Source: Microbacteriaceae bacterium (GTDB lineage: Bacteria > Actinomycetota > Actinomycetes > Actinomycetales > Microbacteriaceae). From it: a DNA stretch of 64,000 nt. Positions within the stretch are counted from its first letter, which is position 1; the number at the start of each line of letters is the position of its first letter. The notes below the pieces were generated by a model. It saw only the letters and a list, made by a program, of their open reading frames with translations. It did no database searches and was not told where the DNA came from. The translations under genes were made by a program, and so were the position numbers. Positions 49,353-58,087 of this stretch are shown one piece after another. Where the stretch lies: assembly GCA_025463545.1 (NCBI GenBank), contig JAODAR010000007.1, positions 81,514 through 145,513 on the forward strand. The letters run 5' to 3'.

Positions 49353-51214
49353 ACGGGTTCCCGGCGCTCGCCGTGGAGATCGTCGACGCCGACGGGACTG
49401 TGCACAGCTCCGACCCGGAATTCCGGGTCGCGATCGAATGGGCACCGGCCGCGGTGGGCTTCCGGTTCGATGTGGCCGTGCGGTTCAGTGGTGCGGTACC
49501 CCGCAACGCCGGGGTGCGGGTGTCGTGCGAGGTGGCAGCGGCGACCGAACCATGGTGGCTGATCCCCGGCCTGTTCTATGGGGACAACCGGCCGCGCGGC
49601 AACACGCGCGTGTTTCCCCGGTTCCAGCGAGGTGCGGGTTCGGCGACGGATGCCGCGGGGCTGGTGAGCAACGCATGGGAATTTCGTGCCGACCGCACAG
49701 CCACACCCGCCGTCTTCGTCTGGGCCGGCCCCGGTCAGGGTGGGGTCGCACTCTCCGCCGAAGCCACGTCTCCACTTGGCTTGACCGGAGTGGGATTCGC
49801 CCATTCCGACTCAGGCGTGGCGCGGGTGCATCTCACGTTCCCGTACCAGGAGGCCCCGGTCACCTACTTCGGCGACTCGATTGCGCGGGATCCCGACGTG
49901 TCGAGCCACCGGTTCCGGCCGGGGGAGGCGGTGCGGATGACCGTGCGGGGCTTCCTGCTTGACGCTGACCGGCACTCCTACGCGCCGGTGCTGCGCGCAC
50001 TGCACGGGGATTACGCACCCACCGCGCGGCTTCGACCGTGGGTAGAGGTGCCGGCCGCTGCCGAGCTGGCCGCGTACGGGCTGCTCCACTGGCACTATGA
50101 CCCCGACCCGGGAGTGCTGCTGGAGACGGTGGGTTTCGACAGGGAGGTGAGCGGCCGGGACGGGCACAGCGTCGACCGGCAGGCGATGCACGTCGGCTGG
50201 CTGAGCGGCATTCCGTGGGCCTACGCACTGCTCCGGTACGGGATCCGCACCGGCGCCGAGGAGCCGCGGGCGGCCGCGCGGAAGGTCATCGACTTCATCA
50301 CCGGCAACCTGTCGCCCTCCGGGACCTTCTGGGGAGTCTGGTACCGGGAGCACGGCTGGCGACAGAGCTGGACTGAGATCGAACGCGGCCTCCACTCCCG
50401 CGCGCTCGCCGAGGCAACCCTGTTCCTGGTGCGGGCGCTCGTCGCGGACCCCGCTTCGGCCCAGTGGGAGCGGGCAGTGCGGGAGAATCTCGACGCAGTC
50501 GTGAACCGGCAGCGTGCGGACGGCAACCTCGGCTCGATTCACGATGCGCTCAGTGGTGAGGTGCTCTCCTGGGCGGGTGCCTCCGGGCTCACCTGGATCG
50601 CAGCTCTGGTGGAGGCCCGCGACCGCGACCCTCGTTACCTTCCTGCCGCTGTGGCAGCGGGCGACTACTACGCCGGGTTCGTGGACCGTGAGTTCATCCA
50701 CGGCGGGCCGGAAGACGTCGACCTCGCACCCACTTCAGAAGACGGCTACGCGGCGGTGATGTCGTACCTCGCGCTGCATGCGGCCACCGGCGTCGCGCGC
50801 TGGCTGGATCTGGCCCGCCGGGCGGCAGACTGGATGCTCACGTTCCGGTACAGCTACGACGTCGCGTTCGACGCGCACACCCTGCTCGGCCAGTACGACT
50901 TCGGCACCCGCGGCGCCGACCAGGCATCACCCTCGAACCAGCACCTCCACGCCTATGGGCTGGTCTGCACCGCGGAGCTTCGTGCGCTCTCCAGCGCCCT
51001 CGGCGACCCCTGGTATGCGGAACGCGCAGACGAAACTCTCGCCTGCTTCCGCCAATTCATCGCCAGGCAGGACGGTGACTTCAACGCATACCGCGGCATG
51101 GCCAGCGAACGCTACTATCAGACCTCGTGTTTCCAGCCGAAGGGGATGCTGCTCACCCTGTCCCACGCCTGGAGCGTCGGCGTGCTCCTCCTGGCCTGCG
51201 AGGATTCGGTCTGA
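49349..51214 (+). CDS. Six-hairpin glycosidase-like protein
   Basis: 621 residues, GTG 49349 overlapping the mannosidase stop (GTGA). An N-terminal beta-domain (~230 residues; EVAAATEPWWLIPGLFYGDN) is followed by an (alpha/alpha)6 barrel: MHVGWLSGIPWAYALLRYGI, SPSGTFWGVWYREHGWRQSW, SWAGASGLTWIAALVEARDR, TSEDGYAAVMSYLALHAATG, NQHLHAYGLVCTAELRALSS. No signal peptide. It may act on a glycan from the mannosidase step. I do not recognise the exact GH family. Confidence 0.6.
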   Translation: MNGFPALAVEIVDADGTVHSSDPEFRVAIEWAPAAVGFRFDVAVRFSGAVPRNAGVRVSCEVAAATEPWWLIPGLFYGDNRPRGNTRVFPRFQRGAGSATDAAGLVSNAWEFRADRTATPAVFVWAGPGQGGVALSAEATSPLGLTGVGFAHSDSGVARVHLTFPYQEAPVTYFGDSIARDPDVSSHRFRPGEAVRMTVRGFLLDADRHSYAPVLRALHGDYAPTARLRPWVEVPAAAELAAYGLLHWHYDPDPGVLLETVGFDREVSGRDGHSVDRQAMHVGWLSGIPWAYALLRYGIRTGAEEPRAAARKVIDFITGNLSPSGTFWGVWYREHGWRQSWTEIERGLHSRALAEATLFLVRALVADPASAQWERAVRENLDAVVNRQRADGNLGSIHDALSGEVLSWAGASGLTWIAALVEARDRDPRYLPAAVAAGDYYAGFVDREFIHGGPEDVDLAPTSEDGYAAVMSYLALHAATGVARWLDLARRAADWMLTFRYSYDVAFDAHTLLGQYDFGTRGADQASPSNQHLHAYGLVCTAELRALSSALGDPWYAERADETLACFRQFIARQDGDFNAYRGMASERYYQTSCFQPKGMLLTLSHAWSVGVLLLACEDSV

Positions 51215-51254
51215 GCCAAGAAGGTCTGAGCTAAGTCGGGCGTCCGCACGCGGC

Positions 51255-51560
51255 TCAGTAGCCGGGGCGGGTGAGTCCACCCGGCGCCGTGGGGGGAGCG
51301 TGCGGGTCCTCCGGCGGCACCGGTGTCGGTGCGCGCTGAACCACCGGACGGCTTCCCGTCGCGAGAGTCGACGTCGCATCCGCCGCACCCGGCGCGGCTT
51401 GGCCGACCACGCGCATCCGTGCACTGAGATAACGGATGGCTACCACGACCAGCACCAGGACGGCAACCGCCAGCACAACGGCGATCACCGTCATGGTCCA
51501 GCCCCATACGCTGACGGCGGCCCAGACCACGTCGGTTGCCTGCCGGACCGCGGTGCCCAT
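51255..51560 (-). CDS. Small membrane protein, 101 aa
   Basis: ATG 51560 with an upstream in-frame TTG as alternative. One transmembrane helix (MTVIAVVLAVAVLVLVVVAI, ~23-46) is followed by YLSARMRVVGQAAPGAAD and a Pro-rich tail (TPVPPEDPHAPPTAPGGLTR). It lies at the convergent end of the sugar operon and before the ABC exporter genes. Function unknown. Confidence 0.6.
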   Translation of the reverse strand: MGTAVRQATDVVWAAVSVWGWTMTVIAVVLAVAVLVLVVVAIRYLSARMRVVGQAAPGAADATSTLATGSRPVVQRAPTPVPPEDPHAPPTAPGGLTRPGY

Positions 51561-51618
51561 GGACAAACGGTACGCCCGATGGGCAGCTTCCGCCTAGGGT
51601 CGAGCGCCGATTGGGGTC

Positions 51619-53373
51619 TCAGGAATGCCCGCTGTCTTCGTGGTGCCACGACGTCCAGAGCGCCGAATACTCTCCATTGCTCGCGACCAGCTCGTCGTGG
51701 CTGCCGATCTCGACGATGCGCCCGTCCTGCAGCACGGCGACCCGGTCCGCGTCGTGCGCCGTGTGCAGGCGGTGCGCGATGGCCACTACTGTCCTGCCGG
51801 ACAGCACCCGCTCCAGGCTGCTCTCCAGCGTTCGTGCGGCGTTGGGATCCAGCAGCGACGTGGCCTCGTCGAGCACCAGGGTGTGCGGGTCGAGGAGCAC
51901 CAGCCGGGCCAGGGCGATCTGTTGCGCCTGGGCCGGCGTCAGCACGACACCGCCCGACCCCACCAGGGTGCCGAAGCCTTCCGGCATGTACTGCACCCAT
52001 TCCAGCGCGTCCACGACGGAGAGCGCCCGCTCAAGCGCCGCCTGGTCCGCGCCGGGCGAGGCCAGCCGGAGGTTGTCTGCGATGGTCCCGACGAAAACGT
52101 GGTGTTCCTGCGTGACCAGGGCCACGTGCTTCCTCAGCTCGGCAAGCGGCAGGTCGATGATCGGGATCCCGCCGATCGTGATGCTGCCGCTGGTCGGGCC
52201 GCTGATGCCGGCCATGAGGCGGCCCAGCGTGGACTTGCCTGAACCTGACGGCCCCACGACGGCGAGGCGTTCACCGACGGCGAGGTCCAGGCTGATCCCG
52301 TGCAACACCTCCACGCCGCTCCGGTAGGCAAAACGCACGTCAGTCGCCACGAGGCGCTCATCGGCCGGTTGCGCGCCCTGTACCGGCTGGCGGTCGGGCG
52401 GCACCTCGGCGACGCCGATGATGCGCGACAGCGCGGTTGCGCCGACCTGGATCTCGTCGGCCCAGTTGAGCAGCTCGTTGACCGGCCCGACCAGTTGCGT
52501 GGCGTAGAGGGCCACTGCGGTGACCTCGCCGACGGTGGCCAGTCCACCGGCCACCAGGTAGGCGCCCCAGGCGATGACAACGATGATCGGCAGCAGGAAC
52601 GAGAACTCGGTACAGGGCAACCAGAACGTGCGCAAGCGCAGCGTGTACCGCTCGGAGTCGCGCCGTTCAAGCAGCGCGCGGTCGATCTTGGCGCGCTGTG
52701 ATGGCGCCAGGCTGAGCGCATCGATCGTGCGCGCTCCCTCCACCGTTTCGCTGATCATCCCGCTGAGACGGGCGAACGACGCCAGCTGCCGCTGGTAACC
52801 GCGTGCGGAGCGGCGCAGGTACCAGCGGGTGCTCAGCACCAGCAGGGGCACGCCGACGAACAGGGAGAGGGGCAGCAGTGGGTTGCTGAGGAAGGCGGCG
52901 ACGATGGTCAGTACCGCGGTCGCCACCGCCACCAGGATCCGCGGCACCCCGTACCGCACGGTCTGCGCGACGCTCTGCACGTCGTTGGTCGTGCGGGCCA
53001 GGAGGTCCCCGGTTCCGGCCTGTTCGACCGTTGACAATGGCAACCGGCCCACCGTGGCCATGAACTCTTCGCGAAGGGCCGCAAAGACGCTCTCCCCGAG
53101 CACCATCGACTGGCGTTGGGCGAAACGGATGACGAGTGCCTGGCCCGTGATCGCCGCAACCAGCACCAGCGCGACGACGTCGATCGTCGCATCCGTTGCC
53201 GACCCGGAATTGATGGCATCGATGATCCGGCCCACCAGCCAGGGGCCAGCCAGCCCGAAGACCGCGGCGACGGTGTGCAGGATGAGCACGATGGCGAGCG
53301 CCCGATGGTGCCGTCGGATCAGGCGCAGGGCGGTCGCGCGAACCGTTGCAGTCTTAGCGATGGGCAGGAGCAT
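51619..53373 (-). CDS. ABC exporter half-transporter, catalytic-Walker subunit
   Basis: 584 residues, ATG 53373, overlapping its partner by 20 bases. Six membrane helices fill residues ~25-290. The ATPase has intact Walker A GPSGSGKST (374-382), Q-loop VTQEHHVFVG and Walker B TLVLDEATSLLD (498-509), then AIAHRL. Its signature motif is lost: VLTPAQAQQIALAR (478-491) in place of LSGGQ. With the 650-aa partner it forms a heterodimeric exporter. The transported compound is unknown. Confidence 0.9.
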   Translation of the reverse strand: MLLPIAKTATVRATALRLIRRHHRALAIVLILHTVAAVFGLAGPWLVGRIIDAINSGSATDATIDVVALVLVAAITGQALVIRFAQRQSMVLGESVFAALREEFMATVGRLPLSTVEQAGTGDLLARTTNDVQSVAQTVRYGVPRILVAVATAVLTIVAAFLSNPLLPLSLFVGVPLLVLSTRWYLRRSARGYQRQLASFARLSGMISETVEGARTIDALSLAPSQRAKIDRALLERRDSERYTLRLRTFWLPCTEFSFLLPIIVVIAWGAYLVAGGLATVGEVTAVALYATQLVGPVNELLNWADEIQVGATALSRIIGVAEVPPDRQPVQGAQPADERLVATDVRFAYRSGVEVLHGISLDLAVGERLAVVGPSGSGKSTLGRLMAGISGPTSGSITIGGIPIIDLPLAELRKHVALVTQEHHVFVGTIADNLRLASPGADQAALERALSVVDALEWVQYMPEGFGTLVGSGGVVLTPAQAQQIALARLVLLDPHTLVLDEATSLLDPNAARTLESSLERVLSGRTVVAIAHRLHTAHDADRVAVLQDGRIVEIGSHDELVASNGEYSALWTSWHHEDSGHS

Positions 53374-55306
53374 CGGGCTCGTCCTTTCCGTGGCCTGCAG
53401 CTCCCTGGCCTGCAGCGCGGACCGGGCGGGTCGGGATCGCGCCGGTGTGCACCGCCTCCTGCCACAGCGTGTTGATCGAGCCGGTGCGGGCGTCGTCCAG
53501 CTCCTCCGCGTCTTCCGGCTCGGCCGCATTGGTGGTGCGCGCCACAACCGAGCGATACAGCTCGCCGACGGTGTCGTGGCGCCGCAACAGTTCGGTGTGC
53601 GTCCCCGTTCCCATGAGCTTCCCGTTTCGCAGCACCTGGATGCTGTCCATGCGGTCCAGAATCAGCGGGCTTGCCGAGACGACGACAGTGGTGCGGCTGT
53701 CCCGCGCGTCGCGCAGGCGTGCGGCGATCTGCGCCTCGGTGTGGGCGTCGACCGCGCTGGTCGGTTCGATCAGCACGAGGACCTCGGCGTCGGTGAGGAG
53801 CGCCCGGGCGAGGCTGAGGCGCTGGCGCTGGCCGCCGGAGAATGAGCGTCCGCGCTCGGCCACCGCTTCCTTGAGTCCGGCGGGAAGTGCATCGACGGTC
53901 TCCATCGCCGCGGCAAAGTCCAGGGCCTTGTTCACCCGGCGGATCGCGCTGGTCTCGGTACTCACGCGCCCCGGGTTGCGCCCCTTCTCCACGTCCAGTC
54001 CGTCGAGGAGCGGGCCTCCGAAAAGATGTGGATGAGCGTCGCTGACGACGATCCGCTTCCGGAGCTCTTTGATCGGCACCGTGGTGTGGTCGACGCCGCC
54101 CCAGAGCACGGGGAAGTCGCGGAGCGCGCTGTCGTCGAAACGGCCGAGGCGGGTGGCGACTGCTGCCGCCGCATCGGGATTGGGGTCGACGATGCCAGTG
54201 AAGAGTCCGGGCGCGATCCGGACTCCGGAGGCGACATCCACCAGCTCGGCACCGGGCGGGGGAACCCTCCCGGCCGGTGAACCGGCCCCGGGGCGCCGGC
54301 GGTCACCGGCTGCGGGTTCGATCCGCAGCACGTTCAGCACCCGGCGTGCGGCGACCAGCCCACGGGTGAACGTCTGTGCCGCCTCGACGCCGGTGCGGAG
54401 CGGCAGCACGAGGAACGTGGCATAGCCATAGAACGAGACCAGTTCACCCGGTGTGATCGACCCGGCAAGGACGAGCCGCGCGCCATACCAGACGATGAAC
54501 GCGAGAAAGATGCCGGGGAGGAAGACCTGCAGGCCGTCCAGCCAGGACTGGGTGTTCGCCACGTGAACGCCAGCCCGCCGCACCGCCTGTGACCGTTGAG
54601 CGTAGCGGGCGACGAACTCCTCCTCGCCGCCGATCCCGCGGAGCACCCGCAACCCGGCGACGGTGTCCGCTCCGAGGGTGGTCAGCTGTCCCGTCTCCTG
54701 GCGCCACTCAGTCTGCCGCTTCTGCAGTGGACGGATCAGCGAAGCCAGGAGGAGTCCGAGTACCGGAATTCCGATCAGCACCACCAGGCCGAGTTGAACC
54801 GATGTGGCCAGCATGATGCCCGACACCACAACATAGGCGACGAGGCCTCCACTCAGGCGGGCGGTGACGTCGAACACGTCCCCGAGCTGGAGGGCGTCAC
54901 TGGAGACGGTTGCGACGATCTCTCCCGTGGCCGTCGTCGCGGTGATCGCGGCCCCCGTATCGGCGGAGTGGTGCCCGATCAGCCGACCGATGCCAAGGGA
55001 GGCCCGCAGCCAGTTCGACACTGCCATCCGGTGCCGCATCACGCCTGAAGCGGCCTGCACCAGCGCCACTCCGAGAAGCGCCAGGCACCACACCCAGACA
55101 GCTGAGGGGTCACCGCCGGCCACTCCGTTGTCGATCGCGCGGCCGAGCAGGAACGGCCACACCGCCTGGCAGAGCATCCAGACCACGCCGAAGACCATGC
55201 CGCCGATCAATGTCTTCGGCTGGCGGCTCGCCTGCCAGAGGAGGAACCGCGGGATTGAGCTCAGCGGCGGCTGGCCCACCGGCGGAATTGACGTCGGAAT
55301 ACTCAT
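53354..55306 (-). CDS. ABC exporter half-transporter with degenerate nucleotide site
   Basis: 650 residues, ATG 55306. Six membrane helices (~35-310) and an ATPase domain in which Walker A has degenerated (GIVDPNPDAA at ~371-380, no GK[ST]). The Walker B Asp is replaced (VLVLIEPTSAVD, ~509-520) and the Q-loop is altered (VVSDAHPHLFGG). The signature FSGGQRQRLSLAR (489-501) is perfect. It thus supplies only the signature half of the working ATP site. The C-terminal ~70 residues extend beyond the family norm. Confidence 0.9.
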   Translation of the reverse strand: MSIPTSIPPVGQPPLSSIPRFLLWQASRQPKTLIGGMVFGVVWMLCQAVWPFLLGRAIDNGVAGGDPSAVWVWCLALLGVALVQAASGVMRHRMAVSNWLRASLGIGRLIGHHSADTGAAITATTATGEIVATVSSDALQLGDVFDVTARLSGGLVAYVVVSGIMLATSVQLGLVVLIGIPVLGLLLASLIRPLQKRQTEWRQETGQLTTLGADTVAGLRVLRGIGGEEEFVARYAQRSQAVRRAGVHVANTQSWLDGLQVFLPGIFLAFIVWYGARLVLAGSITPGELVSFYGYATFLVLPLRTGVEAAQTFTRGLVAARRVLNVLRIEPAAGDRRRPGAGSPAGRVPPPGAELVDVASGVRIAPGLFTGIVDPNPDAAAAVATRLGRFDDSALRDFPVLWGGVDHTTVPIKELRKRIVVSDAHPHLFGGPLLDGLDVEKGRNPGRVSTETSAIRRVNKALDFAAAMETVDALPAGLKEAVAERGRSFSGGQRQRLSLARALLTDAEVLVLIEPTSAVDAHTEAQIAARLRDARDSRTTVVVSASPLILDRMDSIQVLRNGKLMGTGTHTELLRRHDTVGELYRSVVARTTNAAEPEDAEELDDARTGSINTLWQEAVHTGAIPTRPVRAAGQGAAGHGKDEPDAPAHR

Positions 55307-55374
55307 CGCGGATACCGTTCCTGCACGGCCGCGGTCGGCGGTATTCGCCAGGGTAGAGGCATCTCCGTCCTTCC

Positions 55375-55394
55375 GTGTGGCATCGTTACCACAC
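55375..55394. promoter_or_regulatory. LacI-type operator between exporter and sugar-binding gene
   Basis: GTGTGGCATCGTTACCACAC is a near-palindrome (16 of 20 matching) with core TGGCATCGTTACCA (55378-55391), one base from the core at 59179. It is 69 bases before the exporter start and 82 bases upstream of the -35 of the binding-protein promoter. Confidence 0.7.
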
Positions 55395-55475
55395 CGAGCC
55401 TATCCAGTGCTTCCGGGACAAAACAAGGCCCGAAAACGGTTCGAATACAGTCGTGTGAGGCACCTGTGGGAGCCC

Positions 55476-55504
55476 TTGCGCGGGCACCGGTGCTGCACTA
55501 ACTT
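55476..55504 (+). promoter_or_regulatory. Promoter of the sugar-binding protein gene
   Basis: TTGCGC (55476-55481) and TAACTT (55499-55504) are separated by 17 bases. The gene start at 55596 has AAGGGA upstream. The upstream operator at 55375 is rather far for direct steric repression. Confidence 0.55.
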
Positions 55505-55595
55505 GCAGGTGTGGAAAGGATTCCAGCTTCTGCGCTGGATCCGGTTTCTCGTGGCGGCGACGACGCCGATCATGACCTGATCGAAGGGAACGCAG

Positions 55596-56960
55596 ATGAA
55601 AACGAGGCAGAAGGCCCTTCTGGCAATCGTCGTGACGACATCCGTCACCCTTCTTGTCGGCTGCAGCGCAGGTGGCTCGAGTTCCGCTGATGCATCATTC
55701 TCCAACAAGGCCTCTGGGCCGATGAGCGCCTGGGGCTTCGACAATGCCGATGAAGTGGGTACGTCGCGGCTGGACTACGCGAAGAACCAGCTCAAAGACG
55801 TGACGATCAAGATCGACCAAACCGCGTTCGACGCGCAGAAGTTCACCACCCGTGCGGCCAGTGGCGACGTTCCCGACGCCGTGCAGATGGACCGCCAGTT
55901 CGTCGGCACCTACGCGGCCCAGGGATTGATCCAGCCGCTCGACAAGTGCTTCAGCGCCAACGGCGTCAAGCCGGACAGCCAGTACTACCCATCGGTGATG
56001 GATGACGTCACCTGGAACGGTCACGTGTGGGCGGTTCCGCAGTTCTACCAACCGCCGGCCATCATCCTGAACAAGCGGGTGATGGATGCCGCTGGCGTCA
56101 CGGCGGACCAGATGGACACCTCGAAGCCTGACGCGCTGCTGGCCGCAGCAAAGAAGATGTACAAGGAAAGCGGTGGGAACCCCTCAACGCTCGGCTTCGA
56201 CGCGGTGGGCGTGAACCAGGCCGGCTTGTGGCTCCTCGGCTACGGCGGACAACTGATGGACGACAAGGGTGTGCCAAAGCTGGACGACCCCAACAACGCC
56301 AAGGCCATCGCGTTCCTCAAAGAGCTGACGGACGCCCAGGGCGGCTACGCCAAGGTGAAGAGCTTCACCGACTCGTTCGACACGTTCGGCGATCAGAACC
56401 CGTATGTCGCCGACCAGGTGGGCGCGCAGGTCAATCCGCAGTGGTACGTCAACGTGCTGACGCCGTATGTCAGCGGAGTCGACATCGCGGCGGTGCCATA
56501 CAAGGACACGAGCGGCAGTAACTTCACGGTTGCCAGCGGCACCTCGTTCGTGATTCCCGCCGGTGCCAAGAACGCTGACGCGGCATGCGCGTGGATGCTG
56601 AAGCTCACCTCGCAGGACGCCTGGATGGCGGCTGGCGCGGCCCGGGCCAAGACGATTTCGAGCACGCCCGGAGCGATCAACACCGGTCTCTTCACTGGCT
56701 CGCCGGCAGCGGACAAGGCGATTCGCGACAAGTACGTGGTGAAGAGCGGTAACGCCGGATTCGACGGCACGATCGCCACGTACTACGACGTTGTGGGCGC
56801 AGGGAAGTCCTATGGCGCCTCGCCGGCCGGCCAGGAAATCCAGACCGAATTGAAGAACGCCGTGACATCTGTGCTTCTGGGTGACAAGACGCCAGAGAAG
56901 GCCCTCTCCGATGCGCAGAACGCCGCGATGCGGGCGTACAACAAGGCGATTGGCAAGTAG
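55596..56960 (+). CDS. Sugar ABC-transporter substrate-binding lipoprotein
   Basis: 454 residues, ATG 55596. Signal peptide with lipobox LLVGC (Cys23). Family-1 binding-protein features: YAAQGLIQPLDKCFSANGVK, WNGHVWAVPQFYQPPAIILN, SGTSFVIPAGAKNADAACAW and MLKLTSQDAWMAAGAA. It captures an oligosaccharide outside the cell for the permeases at 57131 and 58087, which point the other way. No ATPase gene is here; in actinobacteria a shared MsiK-type ATPase often serves such importers. Confidence 0.93.
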   Translation: MKTRQKALLAIVVTTSVTLLVGCSAGGSSSADASFSNKASGPMSAWGFDNADEVGTSRLDYAKNQLKDVTIKIDQTAFDAQKFTTRAASGDVPDAVQMDRQFVGTYAAQGLIQPLDKCFSANGVKPDSQYYPSVMDDVTWNGHVWAVPQFYQPPAIILNKRVMDAAGVTADQMDTSKPDALLAAAKKMYKESGGNPSTLGFDAVGVNQAGLWLLGYGGQLMDDKGVPKLDDPNNAKAIAFLKELTDAQGGYAKVKSFTDSFDTFGDQNPYVADQVGAQVNPQWYVNVLTPYVSGVDIAAVPYKDTSGSNFTVASGTSFVIPAGAKNADAACAWMLKLTSQDAWMAAGAARAKTISSTPGAINTGLFTGSPAADKAIRDKYVVKSGNAGFDGTIATYYDVVGAGKSYGASPAGQEIQTELKNAVTSVLLGDKTPEKALSDAQNAAMRAYNKAIGK

Positions 56961-56988
56961 CGGCAGCAGTCAGAACGTCATCGCCGAA

Positions 56989-57018
56989 GCGGGCGGCCCC
57001 TCGCGGGGTCGCCCGCTT
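56989..57018 (+). terminator. Rho-independent-like terminator after binding-protein gene
   Basis: GCGGGCG-CCCC (56989-57000) pairs with GGGG-CGCCCGC (57005-57016) around TCGC, with one unpaired base on each side, followed by TTCT. It begins 28 bases after the stop codon. It may also serve the convergent permease genes. Confidence 0.65.
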
Positions 57019-57040
57019 CTCGGTTCGCCCGCTTCTCGGT
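57009..57040. repeat. 16-bp tandem repeat
   Basis: TCGCCCGCTTCTCGGT is repeated exactly twice (57009-57024, 57025-57040), then degenerates into GC-rich copies to about 57065. It overlaps the 3' side of the terminator hairpin. Confidence 0.6.
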
Positions 57041-57130
57041 TCGCCCCGGGCGGTTCGCCCCGGGGAGGCATGCTGCAGAGCGTCCGCATGCTCCCGGGCG
57101 ACAAGACCCGAAACCTGCCGCTCTGCGCAG

Positions 57131-58087
57131 CTAGCCCTTGCGCCCCTGAGTGGCCACGCCCTCGATGAAGTACCGCTGGCCGAACGCGAAGATGATCAGC
57201 ATCGGCAAGGTGATCAGCAGTGCGGCGACCATCACGTACTGGTAGTCGCCGTGACCGCCGTTCGTGGGACTGTACTTGGTCATGGCGTAGGCGATGCCGA
57301 GGGGAGCGGTGAAGCCTTCGACGCTGCCGGCGTTCAGGTAGATGAGCGCGGCCTGCAGGTTGTTCCAGCTGGCCTGGAACTCGAAGATGAACACGATGAT
57401 GAACGACGGAATGGACAGTGGCATGGCAATACGGCGGAACAGCCCCCAATAGCTGGCACCGTCGATGCGGGCCGCCTCGAACAACTCCCGGGGAAGCCCC
57501 AGGAAGAATTGCCGCTGCAGGAAGATATAGAACGCCGACCCGAACAGGTTCATGCCGAACAGCGGGACCCAGGTTCCGATGAGGCCGAGGTTCTTCCAGA
57601 TCAGGTACTGCGGAATCATCGTGACCGCGCCCGGCAGCATCATCGTCGCCAGCACCACCCCGAACAGCAGGCCGCGGCCAGGAAACTTGAAGTAAGCGAA
57701 CCCGAATGCGACCACAGAGCTGGCGACGGACACGAAACCGGCTGCCAGGACCGCGATGGCGATGCTGTTGAACATCCAGCTCAGCAAGGGCAGCTGATCG
57801 AACACCTCGACGTAGTTCTGAAACTGGAAGGTGTGGGGCCAGAGAGAGTTGTCGAAGACTTGCCCGCGCGGCTTCAGGCTTGCCGCCAGCAACCAGCCGA
57901 AGGGATAGAGGAAGAGCAAGCCGAACGCGATGAGCACGAACCAGAGCACGATCCGGCCGATCAGGCCCTGCGGACGGTACCAGTGCCGGTTGCGGGTGCG
58001 CGGAGGGGCGCCGCCACCAACCGTTTCGACGCCGACGATCTGCGCTTCCAGCCCCACGGTGGCAGGAGATGACTGCGTGACGGACAT
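57131..58087 (-). CDS. Sugar ABC-transporter permease, MalG type
   Basis: 318 residues, ATG 58087 sharing a base with the upstream permease stop (TGATG). Six membrane helices and the EAA loop ELFEAARIDGASYWGLFRRI that contacts the ATPase. A ~45-residue cytoplasmic N-terminus precedes the first helix (IGRIVLWFVLIAFGLLFLYP). It forms the membrane channel with the product of 58087-59076 and delivers the sugar bound by the 55596 lipoprotein. Confidence 0.93.
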   Translation of the reverse strand: MSVTQSSPATVGLEAQIVGVETVGGGAPPRTRNRHWYRPQGLIGRIVLWFVLIAFGLLFLYPFGWLLAASLKPRGQVFDNSLWPHTFQFQNYVEVFDQLPLLSWMFNSIAIAVLAAGFVSVASSVVAFGFAYFKFPGRGLLFGVVLATMMLPGAVTMIPQYLIWKNLGLIGTWVPLFGMNLFGSAFYIFLQRQFFLGLPRELFEAARIDGASYWGLFRRIAMPLSIPSFIIVFIFEFQASWNNLQAALIYLNAGSVEGFTAPLGIAYAMTKYSPTNGGHGDYQYVMVAALLITLPMLIIFAFGQRYFIEGVATQGRKG

